From positions 16,405,703-16,469,702 of the forward strand of contig CM063258.1 in the NCBI GenBank assembly GCA_032158295.1: 64,000 nt of DNA, given 5' to 3'. A program made the translations under genes and the position numbers. The notes under the pieces were generated by a model. The model was given only the letters and a program-made list of their open reading frames with translations, did no database searches and was not told the DNA's origin. The stretch comes from Pycnopodia helianthoides (lineage: Eukaryota; Echinodermata; Asteroidea; Forcipulatida; Asteriidae). This document shows positions 10,701 to 22,020 of the stretch, in pieces. Numbering within the stretch: the first letter of the stretch is position 1; each line of letters begins with the position of its first letter.

Positions 10701-12559
10701 AGTAAATTAATAAACTGTAAAAAAAAAAAAAAAAAAAAATTAACAAAGTAAATTAAAAGTAAAAAAAAAAAAAAAAAAAGTTAACAAAATAAATAAAATT
10801 AAATTTATCCTACCATCCTGCTTCCATCGGCTAAAGAAAGTTTCCAATATTTCCACCATTTCCCCTTCTCCTCTCTGAATTAAAAGCAATTCCTTTCATC
10901 GCTTGCAGTCTACGAGTTTTGCTCAGTGTTTAAAGTTGAAATAAAAAAATCAGGATGTGTTTCATTGCTCTTTCTTTGACACAGCACCGTCTACCCATTA
11001 TCAGCAGAAACTGTCTGTGAACTCGCAGTTTTTCATAAATTGCAGTTTTTGTTCTTTTGCAATTGATTTGAATTCAGTGTGTTGCTTACTATGGTTTCAT
11101 CACCCCCCCGACGATTCAATTTTTCTTTCAAAGCATTACATGCGCACCGTTTGGTTTTAGCTTTTACTCTCTCGTTTCTGTCCAAGACAAAAATCATTAT
11201 TATTTTTTTATTATTTCTATAAATTTGTAGAATTTCCAAGAAGCGTTATTTTTTTGTTATGCAAGACTGTTCTCTTCTTGATTTGCATTAGTTCTAAAAA
11301 TGAAACTTTTAACATTGTTTAATTTTTTGGTTTGGTCATTAACGCATCTTAACGCATCATTTTCTTACATTTTCAATTCCACCATATTCATAATTAATCT
11401 TTTAATCAATAATTTTGGTGTTTTTTTGTTCCGTTTCTGTTACTAAAACATCCAAATTAATGCCCATTTGTGTAACATTTCAAGTGTCTATATTCCTGTA
11501 TTTTTGACCTGATTTGGGGGTAAAACTGTCTTTCCTTAGAAAGTTATCCTTTAACGTTACAAAGAACATTTTCAAAGAAACCAAAAAAATATACATAAAA
11601 AATATAACTAAGAAACAAGGGGTTTTAGAATTCAGACCACACTTGATTGGGTTAAAAACAGTTTTCATATTTTTTTGAAATATCACATGATATCATATCA
11701 TTGGTTGAGAAAATGTACGACTGATTGAAATTGTTAATCACCTCTTGCTAAATCACCTGTCTTGATTAATTGAATAGGACGGTCCCCATCACCAATACGA
11801 CGGAGGATACCGCAGGTAGACCAACCAGACCCCTCTGCACACCCTTATTTACCCCCTACACCGACCCACCGGGCACCTCATGAGGACCAACCACCACGAG
11901 GAACCCCAAACGGTAAACGTCAGCCTCGAGAGCAACGTTACGAACCTCGGCCTGATGAGACGTACAACCAGGAGAAATCAAAACCTCGCCGGCCGTCCCC
12001 ATCTAAGAGGGATCCTGGCACTCTGTCCACACCAAGTAAGAAAGCTCAGAGTGCTGAGCACTTACCAGAGACTGACTATAGCCCAGGTATGGTACGACGT
12101 ACCCCTGGTCGTCGGTTACCCCCTGTACCTGGTGAGGTAAGACCCTCAAACCATCAAACAGGTAGCTTATCAGGTACTCCTCGCCCACGACCTCGATCAG
12201 CCGGGACCTCTCGCTCAAAAGACTCGAGTCCTGTCCGACATCCACGTAATAAAGATCCTCGCCATCCCGAGAGTCGATCCACTCCACCTCCATTTTCCAT
12301 CGATGACCGGCCACCCCAATACGAAGCGGTGATGCGTACACAAGATCCAGCAGATCAGGGCGTGGTCGATCCACGCCTACCCAACGGCTACCGCCCTGGA
12401 TCATCCGTCTCCAAAGGGCGCGGTCATGGAACACAGGCACACAGTCCTCGTCGGGCTCCTCAGGGAGTGTCAAGAGGGCACGGGCGTCGGCACGGCAGGG
12501 AAGGAAACGGAGGAACAATAGCTGGCTATTCAGACACTGAAGAAGATGAATGGGCATGA
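4600..12559 (+). CDS. Cav2: Cav2-type voltage-gated calcium channel alpha-1 subunit, C-terminal tail (5 exons, 5' partial)
   Basis: Joined exons 4600-4761, 5177-5257, 7748-9001, 10029-10119 and 11778-12559 give 789 residues to a TGA stop, with splice phases agreeing at every junction. The product is a hydrophilic tail rich in Ser, Arg, His and Pro with no membrane segment. Three landmarks occur in vertebrate Cav2 order: RRLPPVP (compare RQLPQTP, the RIM-binding-protein SH3 site), an RLPNGY block (RLPNGY or RVPNGY in Cav2.1 and Cav2.2) and an acidic, Trp-containing C-terminus, DEWA (compare DDWC). From family knowledge, Cav2 channels pass presynaptic Ca2+ current that triggers transmitter release, and this tail tethers the channel to RIM and RIM-BP at active zones. 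The pore domains, EF-hand and IQ motif would be encoded left of the window. The large Arg/Ser-rich exon alone would not identify the gene; the call rests mainly on the last exon. Confidence 0.72.
5177..5257 (+). CDS. Cav2: Cav2 exon: short linker
   Basis: The acceptor TGCTCCTCAG ends at 5176 and the donor AAG/GTAAGT starts at 5258. The exon has 81 nt, phase 0 to 0 and 27 codons (GIEMADIKYQDAHPEIPR, then a Ser/Gly stretch and EKK). Being symmetric, it could be skipped without a frame change. Confidence 0.65.
7748..9001 (+). CDS. Cav2: Cav2 large exon: Ser/Arg/His-rich tail
   Basis: The acceptor ACTCTAGCAG ends at 7747. I place the donor at GAG/GTGACT (9002), which keeps phase 0 into the exon at 10029. 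That donor is not a strong match, and GAAGG/GTACCA near 8979 is an alternative. There are 418 codons of low-complexity, highly polar sequence with many Arg-Ser, Arg-His and Pro-Ser pairs (for example RPHRDRHRKSDHDRYRES), comparable in composition to the Arg/His-rich tails of vertebrate Cav2.1 and Cav2.2. Without splicing, the frame would run 16 more codons to a stop at 9052. Confidence 0.7.
9751..9775 (+). repeat. poly(A) tract
   Basis: A run of 25 A in the intron between 9002 and 10028. It may be the tail of an old retroposed copy, but no body is recognisable upstream. Confidence 0.8.
10029..10119 (+). CDS. Cav2: Cav2 exon: Ser-rich linker
   Basis: The acceptor TTTGCCTAATTTCAAG ends at 10028 and the donor TCAG/GTATGC starts at 10120. 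The exon has 91 nt, phase 0 in and phase 1 out, encoding TFLSITKGASRRERLDSEES, then ASSSQPLLGS. The acceptor is AAG rather than CAG, and a later AAG at about 10049 is an alternative, so the 5' edge is less sure than the 3' edge. Confidence 0.55.
10721..10800 (+). repeat. duplicated poly(A) / GTTAACAAAGTAAATTAAA segment
   Basis: Two A-runs, each about 20 nt, are each followed by a TTAACAAA-like spacer, next to AATAAA and TTAATAAAC motifs at about 10694-10716. It is an imperfect tandem repeat. The AATAAA sites give a possible polyadenylation context discussed in the findings. Confidence 0.6.
11778..12559 (+). CDS. Cav2: Cav2 terminal exon: RIM-BP site, RLPNGY block, C-terminal DEWA
   Basis: The acceptor TTAATTGAATAG ends at 11777. 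Phase 1 entry completes a Gly codon and the frame then runs open to TGA at 12557-12559. The order is a Pro/Arg-rich start (RSPSPIRRRIPQ), RRLPPVP at 12110-12130, PPPFSIDDRPPQYEAV, RLPNGY at 12374-12391, a basic Gly/His stretch, and the end GYSDTEEDEWA. A donor-like GAG/GTAAGA at about 12137 lies inside, but the conserved blocks continue past it in frame, so constitutive splicing there is unlikely. The 190-codon antisense frame over this exon is a shadow. Confidence 0.78.
12110..12130 (+). other. RIM-BP (SH3) binding motif in the Cav2 tail
   Basis: The seven codons read RRLPPVP, a fit to the RxLPxxP class bound by RIM-BP SH3 domains (RQLPQTP in vertebrate Cav2). It lies about 150 residues from the C-terminus. 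The assignment is by motif only. Confidence 0.6.
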
Positions 12560-15319
12560 TCCAGGGACAGACCAAGAAACAACCTGTTCATCTTTGTTGA
12601 TTTCTTGTTGGGAACGTCTTCTAAAAGCAATGCAAACATCTATCATCCTATTTATTCATCCTTCAACTATTGAAAAAACCTGTAACCCTTGCTGAAGAAT
12701 TCTAAACTCTTACCTGAACATTACTCACAAGCGAAATGCTACATATTCCTCGGTTCTTCATTAAATATCAAGTTTACAGATGGTAATACCTGCTGGTAGC
12801 GAAACACAACATGAACATCTACTCTCTCTTCAGTCGGAAAGAAAACGGCCTGGTTGACTTTTCTACATTTGACGATAGTCTGACGATAAGAAAAGATCCC
12901 TATTCAATTAATGTAACCAGTGCAGAGGGGTATGTATCAATTAAGTCAACTTTTTTGTAAAATAGCTTCAGTGTTAAAAAATTTACATAAAAAAAAGCTG
13001 TTTAAACATTTGTATTCTCAAATGCAAAGATTCAGAAGAGTGATGTGTTGTGTTTGAGTGAGAAATCCTTTTTTTAAGTTTCGTAAAAGCAAAAAACAAG
13101 GAGGAGTTGTTTTAAAGATTCATGGACTGTGTTGCCATGCAGGCATTCTGGAGATGAAGATTTACACAATACCAGGATCGAAATCAGATTGGCTTCTCTT
13201 TTGAATATTTGCATGTGAAGATTTAGGAGTTTTTATATATTTCAAATACCACAGGCCTGTATGTTATAGAAATGATTTAAGTGTTCCCCAAACTATGGAT
13301 TGTCAAAATGTCGAAAAGAATTGCATTAAAGACAAAAAAAGTTACCTCAAAACACACATTTTTATGAAACATTCTTACAATGTGGAAGAAAATATGAGAT
13401 GACCCTGCGATGATTCCTTGGGGGGGGGGGGAGTGGGGTGGTTCCCCACTACCCCAAACCCTACAAATAATACAGAGAAGTCAGGACTCAAGACAGTTTT
13501 GATTCCTCTTTCATCAACATCCCCATATTTTGGGCGACATTTACCTCATTTTCCTGGACCTGTTGGTATACTTAACCACATTGAATTACATGCTTGTGTA
13601 CAAACCAATGCATTTGACTGATCACTAAAAAGCCATGTATAGCACCTTTTTTAAAAGTTAACTAAAACATAAATTGACAGGAAAGTTAGCTGTTTGTACT
13701 TTATTCAAACCATTGTGATTTACTCCTGGGTTTGAAGACATTGGCTCTTTTATTATTATCTCCTTGCAAGAAAGAAAAAGAAACAGTCTCAAATATTGTA
13801 GAATTTTTCCTGTTTTAATAGAAATCTTGAAGGTATCTCTTTGAGAAACTATTGGTACAGTGATCCAACAACTAATCTATCAATATTTATTTTGCAATGG
13901 ACCAATAAGTTCCGTTCTGTAGCCTCTACCAAATGCTTTCCTTTTTGTGTAAATACTGAATGCCAGCGAATATGCTAACAGTTCATGAAAATTGGACAGT
14001 TACATCAAATATATATAAATATTTCATTTTGTTATTTCATCGGTGAATATTAATATTGTACAAATTAATATTTGAATTAACACTATATATAAATCTATAT
14101 ATAAACATAGCAAAATTTCTAAAAATGCATTTTTTTATTACGACTTAATCGATGTGGGGGATTATGAGTGTAAGACAGACATTATTATTAGTATTTGATT
14201 GGGCACTGAGTAATAGTTCAACAGTGTTACAATCCCCTGCTAAACAGATTCAATCTTTTATCATTTGATTATTTAGCTCAACGGTTAAGGATCAATAGCA
14301 TGGTGTTAGCTTAGCATTCAAATCAACCGTACTTAGCAGAATTGGAGCGTGCTCCCAGCCAATCTTTCAATTGAAACAATGTAAGACTCACTGGTTCCCT
14401 GCTTCTAATATTCTCAGCAAAATCAAACAATCTAAATGACTTTCCGAAAGGTAAACCTTGGACCCACCATGCTGTTGACCCCTGACCTCTAGGAAGCTGT
14501 AGAGTCTAATGAATATTTATAAGCTTTAACGGAACAATAAATTTATCTGCAAATTCTACATAGCCAAGTTCAATTATAAGTAGAGGTATTTAGCTAGATG
14601 TTACTATAACTTAAGCATGATAATCTTACAACATAGGACAGTAGAACTATATCTATATAGCACCATTCTAACGGCCATCTTTCCGGCAAAGGTGTCTTTT
14701 TGATTGAGTCCTTTTTGGAGTCCCTCATTTTCTGTAACTAGTGCTGTTGACGCAATGCGTGTTACCAATTAACACATCAGTGTCTGATACCCAGACTCTT
14801 AGAACTACTTGCATCTTCTCGCTTCACCCGACCATGATGTAAACTTTCCGAGTAAATTTTATCGTTGTCTGAAAATAATCATGTGACTTTCGGGTGTCTT
14901 TTCATACCATAAATGGGAGTTAACTTTGTTCAATTTATTACCAGACTGGTACCCAATACTCAGTCCATGTAAACCATATAAACGCTATCCAAGGTATCTG
15001 TCTAAGAAATTTTCCTATAATCAATGTATGGCGTGCTTATTCAGTCTTAAAATGTTGACATTCAATTCTATTTTAATACATCCATAACTTGCTGTAGATA
15101 TTTCTTGGAATTACTTTTGTGGAAAAAAGTTTAAATTATTGCACGCTGTTTTGTTTGAAATTTACACACAGGTCCAGAAAAGATTCTTAGTCTGACAAAT
15201 GGACAGTTTTTTGTAGAATAATTTTGAGAGAGCAAGTTATTGGGTTTTTTCAATCATGCTGAAACAATGGTTGTAATTGGAAAGTTTAAACTCATCAAAG
15301 TTTCTTTTTTCTTCTTGAA

Positions 15320-15352
15320 TTCAATCAATCAATCAATCAATCGATCGATCAT
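15320..15352 (+). repeat. ATCA/TCGA tetranucleotide microsatellite
   Basis: A TCAA-type tetranucleotide run grades into TCGA units, with scattered ATCAATCA units continuing to about 15390. Confidence 0.85.
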
Positions 15353-17125
15353 TCAAGTAATCAATCAATACTAATCAATGAGTGATCAATAAATTAACTA
15401 GTACTAATTTCCTAATGAACAATTTATCATTATTAGGCACCGTTTGAATTGGAATCGCAAATAGTAGTCCAAGTTTTGACAATTTATATATACCATAGGA
15501 TATAGAATACATCTTGTTATAATTATACACATTCCAGTTTATTCCGTTTGATTAAGTTTAATTGTATTGTTATGAATGGGTGTGCATGTATGGTGTGCCA
15601 TTTGTGTCAAAAAAATGGATAAAGGGTTAAGTGTACATAAGGATATAGAGGTAAGTAAGACGGATTGAGATGAACTGCAATATGAAATTGCACTCCATAG
15701 TATTAGTTGCTGTGATTCAGTTATTTTGTTTTTGTACTTAAAAGAAAACATTACTATGTCTAAAAAGAACTATGCAAAATGCTTTACCATTTCTATTATT
15801 AAGATTGTGCTCTGAACAGTTGAAGTTCAGCTTATTTTTTTTGTGGTTGTTTGATGAACGACTTTGCATAAGTTGGGCTTTTTTTATTATTATTCTTTTG
15901 TGTGATTTAGATATCTTTTTCAAACAATATTGAACTTTAACAAACGAACGCTATAATCAGTCATTCTCCTGCACATCAAACAGAATTCTCCTTGTTGAAC
16001 ATACACATTTTAAACAAGGTTTGTTAGGATTTCACCCAAATGCAAGTTTGAAAAGATATCTAAAATTGCGTATCAAAATCAGATAGTTCCAGCATATTGC
16101 TTGTGTTTATATTAATTTTTCTACTGCTTTCGTTTTGTATATTAAGCCATAGTCAATAATTTTCATAAAGATTTGATCGTGTGATTAGCAGATTTTAATT
16201 TTAGAAGTTCACATTTTTCATCAAGCTCAAGCTTTCTGGATTTTGCTGCAAGTTGTCTATTTATGGACGTTGGAGGCGCTGTTTCCTGTGCAATGACTAT
16301 CAACTTCTCCGAATGTGCCATTTTTCTTGTGTTTAAACGCTGATTTTTTATATAAGTTTGTTTGTTTGAAAATATGTATAGTCTAAATTCATTTCCAGAT
16401 GTTATATTTCATGTCATTGAGGTAATTACACTAAGTACATCCATGTACTTTGTGAAAGATAAAAGATCACTTCAGGTTAACTTAATGTAGCTACTAAGAT
16501 TCGAAAGAACTGCCGAAAGAATTGGTGAAGAGATAGTATAAAAATAAAAATAATAGTAATAATTTGTCTCTCTCTAGTTCAACCAAACCCATACTTTATA
16601 CAGTGATTTCAAAACAACAAATATTTGGAATCTGAATGTTAACCATTTTGTCATTTGTGTTTTCACAGAACAGGCACGCTATCTACAATGACACCATGTA
16701 CAGTGACTAGAGCTCAAAACATAACTACTTCGTATTACCCTTCAAAAATTGAGATAATTTTCAAAAATTGAGATAAATGCTTGATATTATTACTACTCTA
16801 TCATATTTTTGAGCAGAACCCATTATGGTAGTTAGTTTTTCTTCTTAGTAGCTACATAACCTAAAACCAAGTAAATAAAATTACGTTGTTTGTTGTTCCT
16901 TAAGAACCGGGGTACAGCTACTTCAAGTGGTCGGCTAGAACTAACTTCTTGAGACTCTTTTTTTCTTACCTTCCAGACATTAATATGACTGGCTGTACAC
17001 ACTGTATATATTATATATATCATGTGCTTTCAAACCTTACACTATCCCATCGTAGACTGATAGAGTAGATCATCGTAGACATCTTTATAAAAATGCGACT
17101 TTTACGGCGTCCATCTTCAGCGCTC

Positions 17126-17456
17126 TCGTCATCGTTACGTCATCGTTACGTCATCATGATGTTTGTTTTATTCACGATTCTATTTCGAGTGAAATAAAAT
17201 ACCTCTGCACAAGAAGAATAAGATTGTAATGTGATGAAAGTCAGTGTCTAATTCATTTCAAAATCGCTATTTTTGTGACTTTTGTTTTTTACGAGGCTGC
17301 GAGATTCGCGGCCAATACTCGCGGGCGTACGCGGTGACTGACGTTTCGATCGGGATATTCGGTGTCTTCAGGATTCACGAGGATTTTTTCAAGACCGTCC
17401 CTGCCCCCCTCGTATTGCTCCCCAAACTTTCAACTGAGGTCGGTGACGTGACGTCA
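17126..17456 (+). promoter_or_regulatory. cluster of CRE-like (ACGTCA) sites in CpG-richer DNA
   Basis: CGTCATCGTTACGTCATCG and a further TTACGTCATC form about three tandem units of roughly 11 bp at 17126-17155, and a full palindromic CRE, TGACGTCA, is at 17449-17456. CREB/ATF proteins bind such sites. The surroundings are richer in CpG than the flanks, which would suit a promoter or enhancer, but no transcript start is evident, so regulatory use is inference. Confidence 0.35.
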
Positions 17457-17705
17457 TAGGTCAGAGTCTGTGTCCTCTTTATCCCCATCTTTCTTTGACG
17501 TCGTCTTTGTGCAGCGAATGGTGAAGAGAGACAGGATGCAATACAAATGCGGTTTTTATCACGGATTCGTTTTATTGCCAAACGTGGGCGTAACTCGCAA
17601 AGCAGCGCACCCCGATGTATCATTGGCGAAAACTGTTACAGATCTTGAATCTGAAACGAATTTGAACTTTATAAATTCCTTCTAAGCCCTGTGGATATTT
17701 CCAAC

Positions 17706-17722
17706 ACTCGGCTTGGCCGAGT
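17706..17722. repeat. short palindrome ACTCGGCTTGGCCGAGT
   Basis: Inverted repeat of ACTCGGC and GCCGAGT with a 3-nt centre. It has no associated gene. Confidence 0.7.
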
Positions 17723-19014
17723 GCCGTTTTGTGGACTCTGACAAATTGAACAAAATCACGTTGCAGATTGACAATAAATTAAGTTAATCGGTGGCCAATG
17801 ATTAGTGGTTTCTGAAACACGTGTTCCATTAAACTAAATTAAGATAAGCTATCTTTGCGGCTATGGTAATACGCGACTCTGTATAGTGTCGAGTTGTCTC
17901 CACAATAGTGACCATGACGGTCAGTTGGTTTTACTATCTAATACTTGACTCTTATTGCCTAATGAGATGGAAGAATGATGAGAAATCCGCGCTTGTTCCG
18001 TATTGAGTGGTTCGTGCTCTTTCTGAAAACCTTGCCTTTTCGGGGGAAAGTCAAACATTGTGTGGGTGGAATAAACGTCAATGAGGAGGTCAGCCACTGG
18101 AGTATGGTCCGTGGCTGGCCCGTGGAACGTCACTGGAAGTGCCCACCCGCTGGCAATCTCGCCATGCCCGCAACTTTCGTTAACTTATCATGCCGTGCAC
18201 TTCAAGGATCTCGAAGGGGAATAATTTGGGGTTGATGTCTGACCATTTGAGGGTTAATCAATGATACCTCAATGACTCGGCCATGAATGAGAAAACTGAG
18301 ATCTTTCACCTTGGTTTTTTGCTTTGGCAGTGGTGTAGTTTGACGGTTACCTATGTTGTTCTGCCACACCGGTCGTGGTCATTCTTCATTCGTTTCTTAC
18401 GTTAGACTTTGTGAACTTGCACGGAAATTCACTACTGTCTTCAAAGATGTATTTATTTCGTAGCTCGATTAGTTTAGCTAAAACTCAAACGGGAATTAAA
18501 GCTCGAAAAAGAGGATAACCTAAGGAAATCAACATCATGACTGCCTTAAACCCCGATGGAAAGTTGGAAAATTAGTATAATTAATCTGGAAGAGAGAAAA
18601 CTTTTCCTCGCTGTTGGCTTAATTGTTATGCCATGCGGTTGCAGAGGAAGGTCAAGTCCGTGTTTGTTCGGCAAAATGCCAAGATTAAAGAACAGGGCTG
18701 TTACTAAACATTAACATGTGCGGGGGACATTTTGAGGCCATAGAAAAGAAATTTTGGGGTTTTGTACTTTACCAATTAACACAAACGTATAAATGACTTG
18801 TATGTGAAAAGACCATGAATTGTGATGATGGTATGGATTCTCTGTGGTTAAAACAAGTTACCTTGATGAGCATGCAATGCCCTAACCACAACACACCCAC
18901 GAAAAGGGAAATCATTTAAAATACCCAGCTGCAACTTCCTTGCGGTACCTTACTTTTATTGTGACTGAGTTAACAGACAGATATAAAAAAAAAAAAATTA
19001 ACAACAAAAACAAG

Positions 19015-19047
19015 AGGTGTTCGTGCACATAGGTTGCACGAACACCT
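19015..19047. repeat. perfect 13-bp hairpin
   Basis: AGGTGTTCGTGCA and its exact reverse complement TGCACGAACACCT are separated by a 7-nt loop, just after an A-run. No larger element is obvious around it. Confidence 0.8.
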
Positions 19048-19112
19048 AAAAAATCCATACAAGATACAGTACTAATCTGTATCTATAGTATCTTTTTTCT
19101 TCGATCTCTAGT

Positions 19113-19193
19113 GGGGGGGGGGGGGCTGGAGGAGAAAGTGTTCTGATTAGGGTGGCTCAGGCTTGCCTACCCCTGTCTTCCCCCCCCCCCCCC
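19113..19193. repeat. G13 run and C14 run about 55 bp apart
   Basis: Thirteen G at 19113-19125 and fourteen C at 19180-19193 on the same strand can pair with each other or form G-rich secondary structure on either strand. Such runs are also prone to sequencing error. Confidence 0.8.
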
Positions 19194-20213
19194 ACCACCA
19201 CCAACTAACCACACCCCTCTGGTACGCTTCTGTGACGAAGATACGTGGCGCGTAGTTTTGTCAATATTTTATTCTTGGAAAAAAAACGATGTCAACTTTC
19301 ATGTGAGATTCGGTACCATGAAGTGGTTGACACCAACAGGTTTTTAAATCCGTTATAGGAAATGGCTCTTCGTATTCTGGTGACGTCTTTTTTTCTGGGA
19401 AGTTGATGCAGTGGACGGGTGAGGCCTTGTACCATGGATGGTCGTATACCTTCCTACGGTCGTCCCACGTAAACCATTCGCACCCGCTCACCCACTCACC
19501 CACCCCACCCCACCACTTCCAACTTCAATGTTTAATCAAAACCAGACGCGCTTGCTGACGAAAAGAAACAATGCCGATAGGCGACTAATCGAACATCCAA
19601 AGCAAAATGTCGAAAAAGTGTCATGAAGTTTGTAACGTGGATGTTGAATTACTTCCATGCGGTTGTATGTACCATGAACTGCATCGATTTATGTTTTTCC
19701 TCTGGTAGCGTGTATTTGCCTCTCGCCATGGGTAGCGGTGATTGCCTTGCTACCGGCATTTTGCGTGCATTTGACCGTTAAATTGTTACAGTGTCGAGTG
19801 AGATTATTAAAATGTACCACGAAGCACGGTAATGCTACACGAGCTGTTCAGCGGCATCCTACCGATCGGATTATTATTGACTTTTGCATTTGACTGAGGC
19901 TGCAAAGTGTTTAAAGCACTGGTCTTTGCACTTTGGTAATACCGCGGTGCAATATAAATATATCGTGCATAAACGAAGGCAATTTTCTTTTGTTCAGGAA
20001 GGAAATGTGTACGCTTAAGTGTTGAACCGTTGGTCAACCCCTGCAGAAACGGATCTGTAGATTTGGTGGGAGTTGGAGGGGACTTTTCCCTGTTGACTCC
20101 AACCGCAATTGCGGAGATACATCCACCAATAGACTTCCCTCTTTAAAGGGACATTATCAAATTGTTTTTTGCAATTTTTAAAGGAATGTCCTCAGAAGGT
20201 GGAAAGAAAAGTA

Positions 20214-20356
20214 AGACCGCATCCGAATTCGCGGCTACGATTATGGCTACGACTGTTGCTAAGGGTGTTGCTAAGGACGTCCTATACTTCAACACACGAT
20301 GACGCGCCAATCCAATCGGTAGCCAGAAGCCGTAGCCGCCAATTCGGACACGGCCT
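20214..20356 (+). mobile_element. family F MITE, copy 1
   Basis: About 143 bp with terminal inverted repeats. It starts AAGACCGCATCCGAATTCGC and ends GCCAATTCGGACACGGCC plus T. Both arms continue into GGCTAC / GTAGCC. A related copy lies at 27424-27550. There is no coding capacity. Confidence 0.75.
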
Positions 20357-22020
20357 AACTGTATAGTTTCGTGCCAACATGGTAGCTTTTATTCCCTTTC
20401 ACTCGTCGTATCGCGTGCAAGGTTTGAGAGAGCCTATACTTTGACGCCTAGAGCGCCAATACGTAAATTATTTTGTGACCGCGTGCGAAGATGTACCGCA
20501 AACAAAATCCAGAGGCGGTCTATTTTGAGGGGTAGGGGGGGGGGGTGAGGCACGCGGGGTAAATCGATCATTGATGGTTACGAAGGTCGGGCTTGGGTTC
20601 TCTAAGGGATGCTGAGTAGTGGAGATTGATGGAAATTAGGCAAGAGTATCGCTGAGGGGAGGGGTAGGGCAAATAAGAACATTTCAAAAATTTGGCGCCA
20701 AATATTTGCCACTCCGATGGGACTCTCCCCACCAAACCTAGAAGTGACGAGGCGCGCGGTGCGAAGTCAAAAGCGACGAGAGAGTTGTATTTTATATCTT
20801 TTAAAGAACAAAATTCCATGCAACAGGTGCAAAGCATACAAGCTGATTACTTCCGAATTGGGTACAGATGTAAATAATATGTGCAATTAATACCCATTTG
20901 GATAAGCAATCCCAAGGATTGCACCCAAATGACCCTTAATGGGATAATCATCCTGATCCTTTTAGGATTCTACGCTCGCATTCCATCACGTGGTGAGACC
21001 CAAGAGGCTGCTTGTTTACAAACAGTCGAGCATCCTCGTTTACATAATGGTACCGCAGTCCTGTATTGATATAGTAAATGGTAGAACCTTCGAGTATTTT
21101 CTCGACTGAAACCCAAGGATGTCTTGTAAGCCCTGCTCCGTCTGGTTTAACGCAACGACAATGCTCCACAGATGAGGTTAAATAAAAACAAATACGCCAA
21201 TCAAAACATTGACGATAAACCAATGATCTGACTTTATCATCTCACGTGATTTATAAGAGGTAAATGGAACTGGCTTCTCTCTGTCGTGATTTATGAAAGG
21301 TTGAAGGTGGCCATTTGTCTTCTGTCATTTGTTATCCCACCGACTTTTAACTGTTCACGTTCTGTCGAAGGTTTGGAAAAGATCCAGTAAACTGTAAACT
21401 TGCTCCAAGTCCTTCATAACAACAAACGCCGAAAACCTTAAGAATTTAGTCAATAATTAATGCGATTACAATATGGTTTAGCCTGCATTAAAAAAAGAGA
21501 CGCCTAATCCCTAGGATAAGTCTACTGGAAGTAGTCAGACACGTTAGATGTCAATGTAAACTTCCCAACGGACGTACTTATTTTCTGTCGTTTTTCTGTT
21601 TATTTACTCAACTTGCTTTGTAGCCAACAAAACAACAAAGAAAGAACATATTGGGTTCACCTACTGCGCAGTACGGTTTGGCAGACGTTACGACATAACT
21701 TACGTTACTTAGCGCGATTCCTGGACGTTTATTACTAAACAAAATTACAAATTGGTATCAATCATGTTCGGGTGGTGTTCTGTGAGTCTCCTCGAGCTTT
21801 CACTGAGGTAATAATGATGCGTTTCTTGAGTAAATCTCTGCAAGATCGAGCTTTGGTACTGACAACTTCTCTTCAGAGCTCCATAAAGATTAACCGCATT
21901 AATAAGTAGTGCGTATACAGCTACGACCCCGTGTGATTGTTAAAACACTGGGTCACGAATGCGCAAAAAGAAAGAACTCTTGTCAAACAGTGATTCACCC
22001 ATGGGTACAAACTTGTCATC

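Larger units (their letters stand above)
12560..22020. other. Cav2 3' UTR and intergenic DNA, no gene seen
   Basis: Downstream of the Cav2 stop, candidate poly(A) signals are ATTAAA at 12760 and 13325 and AATAAA at 14536; the real cleavage site cannot be told. The DNA is AT-rich to about 17 kb, then has a CpG-richer patch with CRE-like sites to about 17.7 kb. The rest holds homopolymer runs, hairpins and one family F MITE. Short open frames on both strands show no domains or splice context. Confidence 0.6.

Noticed and set aside
12003..12575. 190-codon open frame on the minus strand
   Set aside because: Exact antisense of the Cav2 terminal exon. The + strand frame has the conserved Cav2 motifs and splice border; the minus frame has neither.
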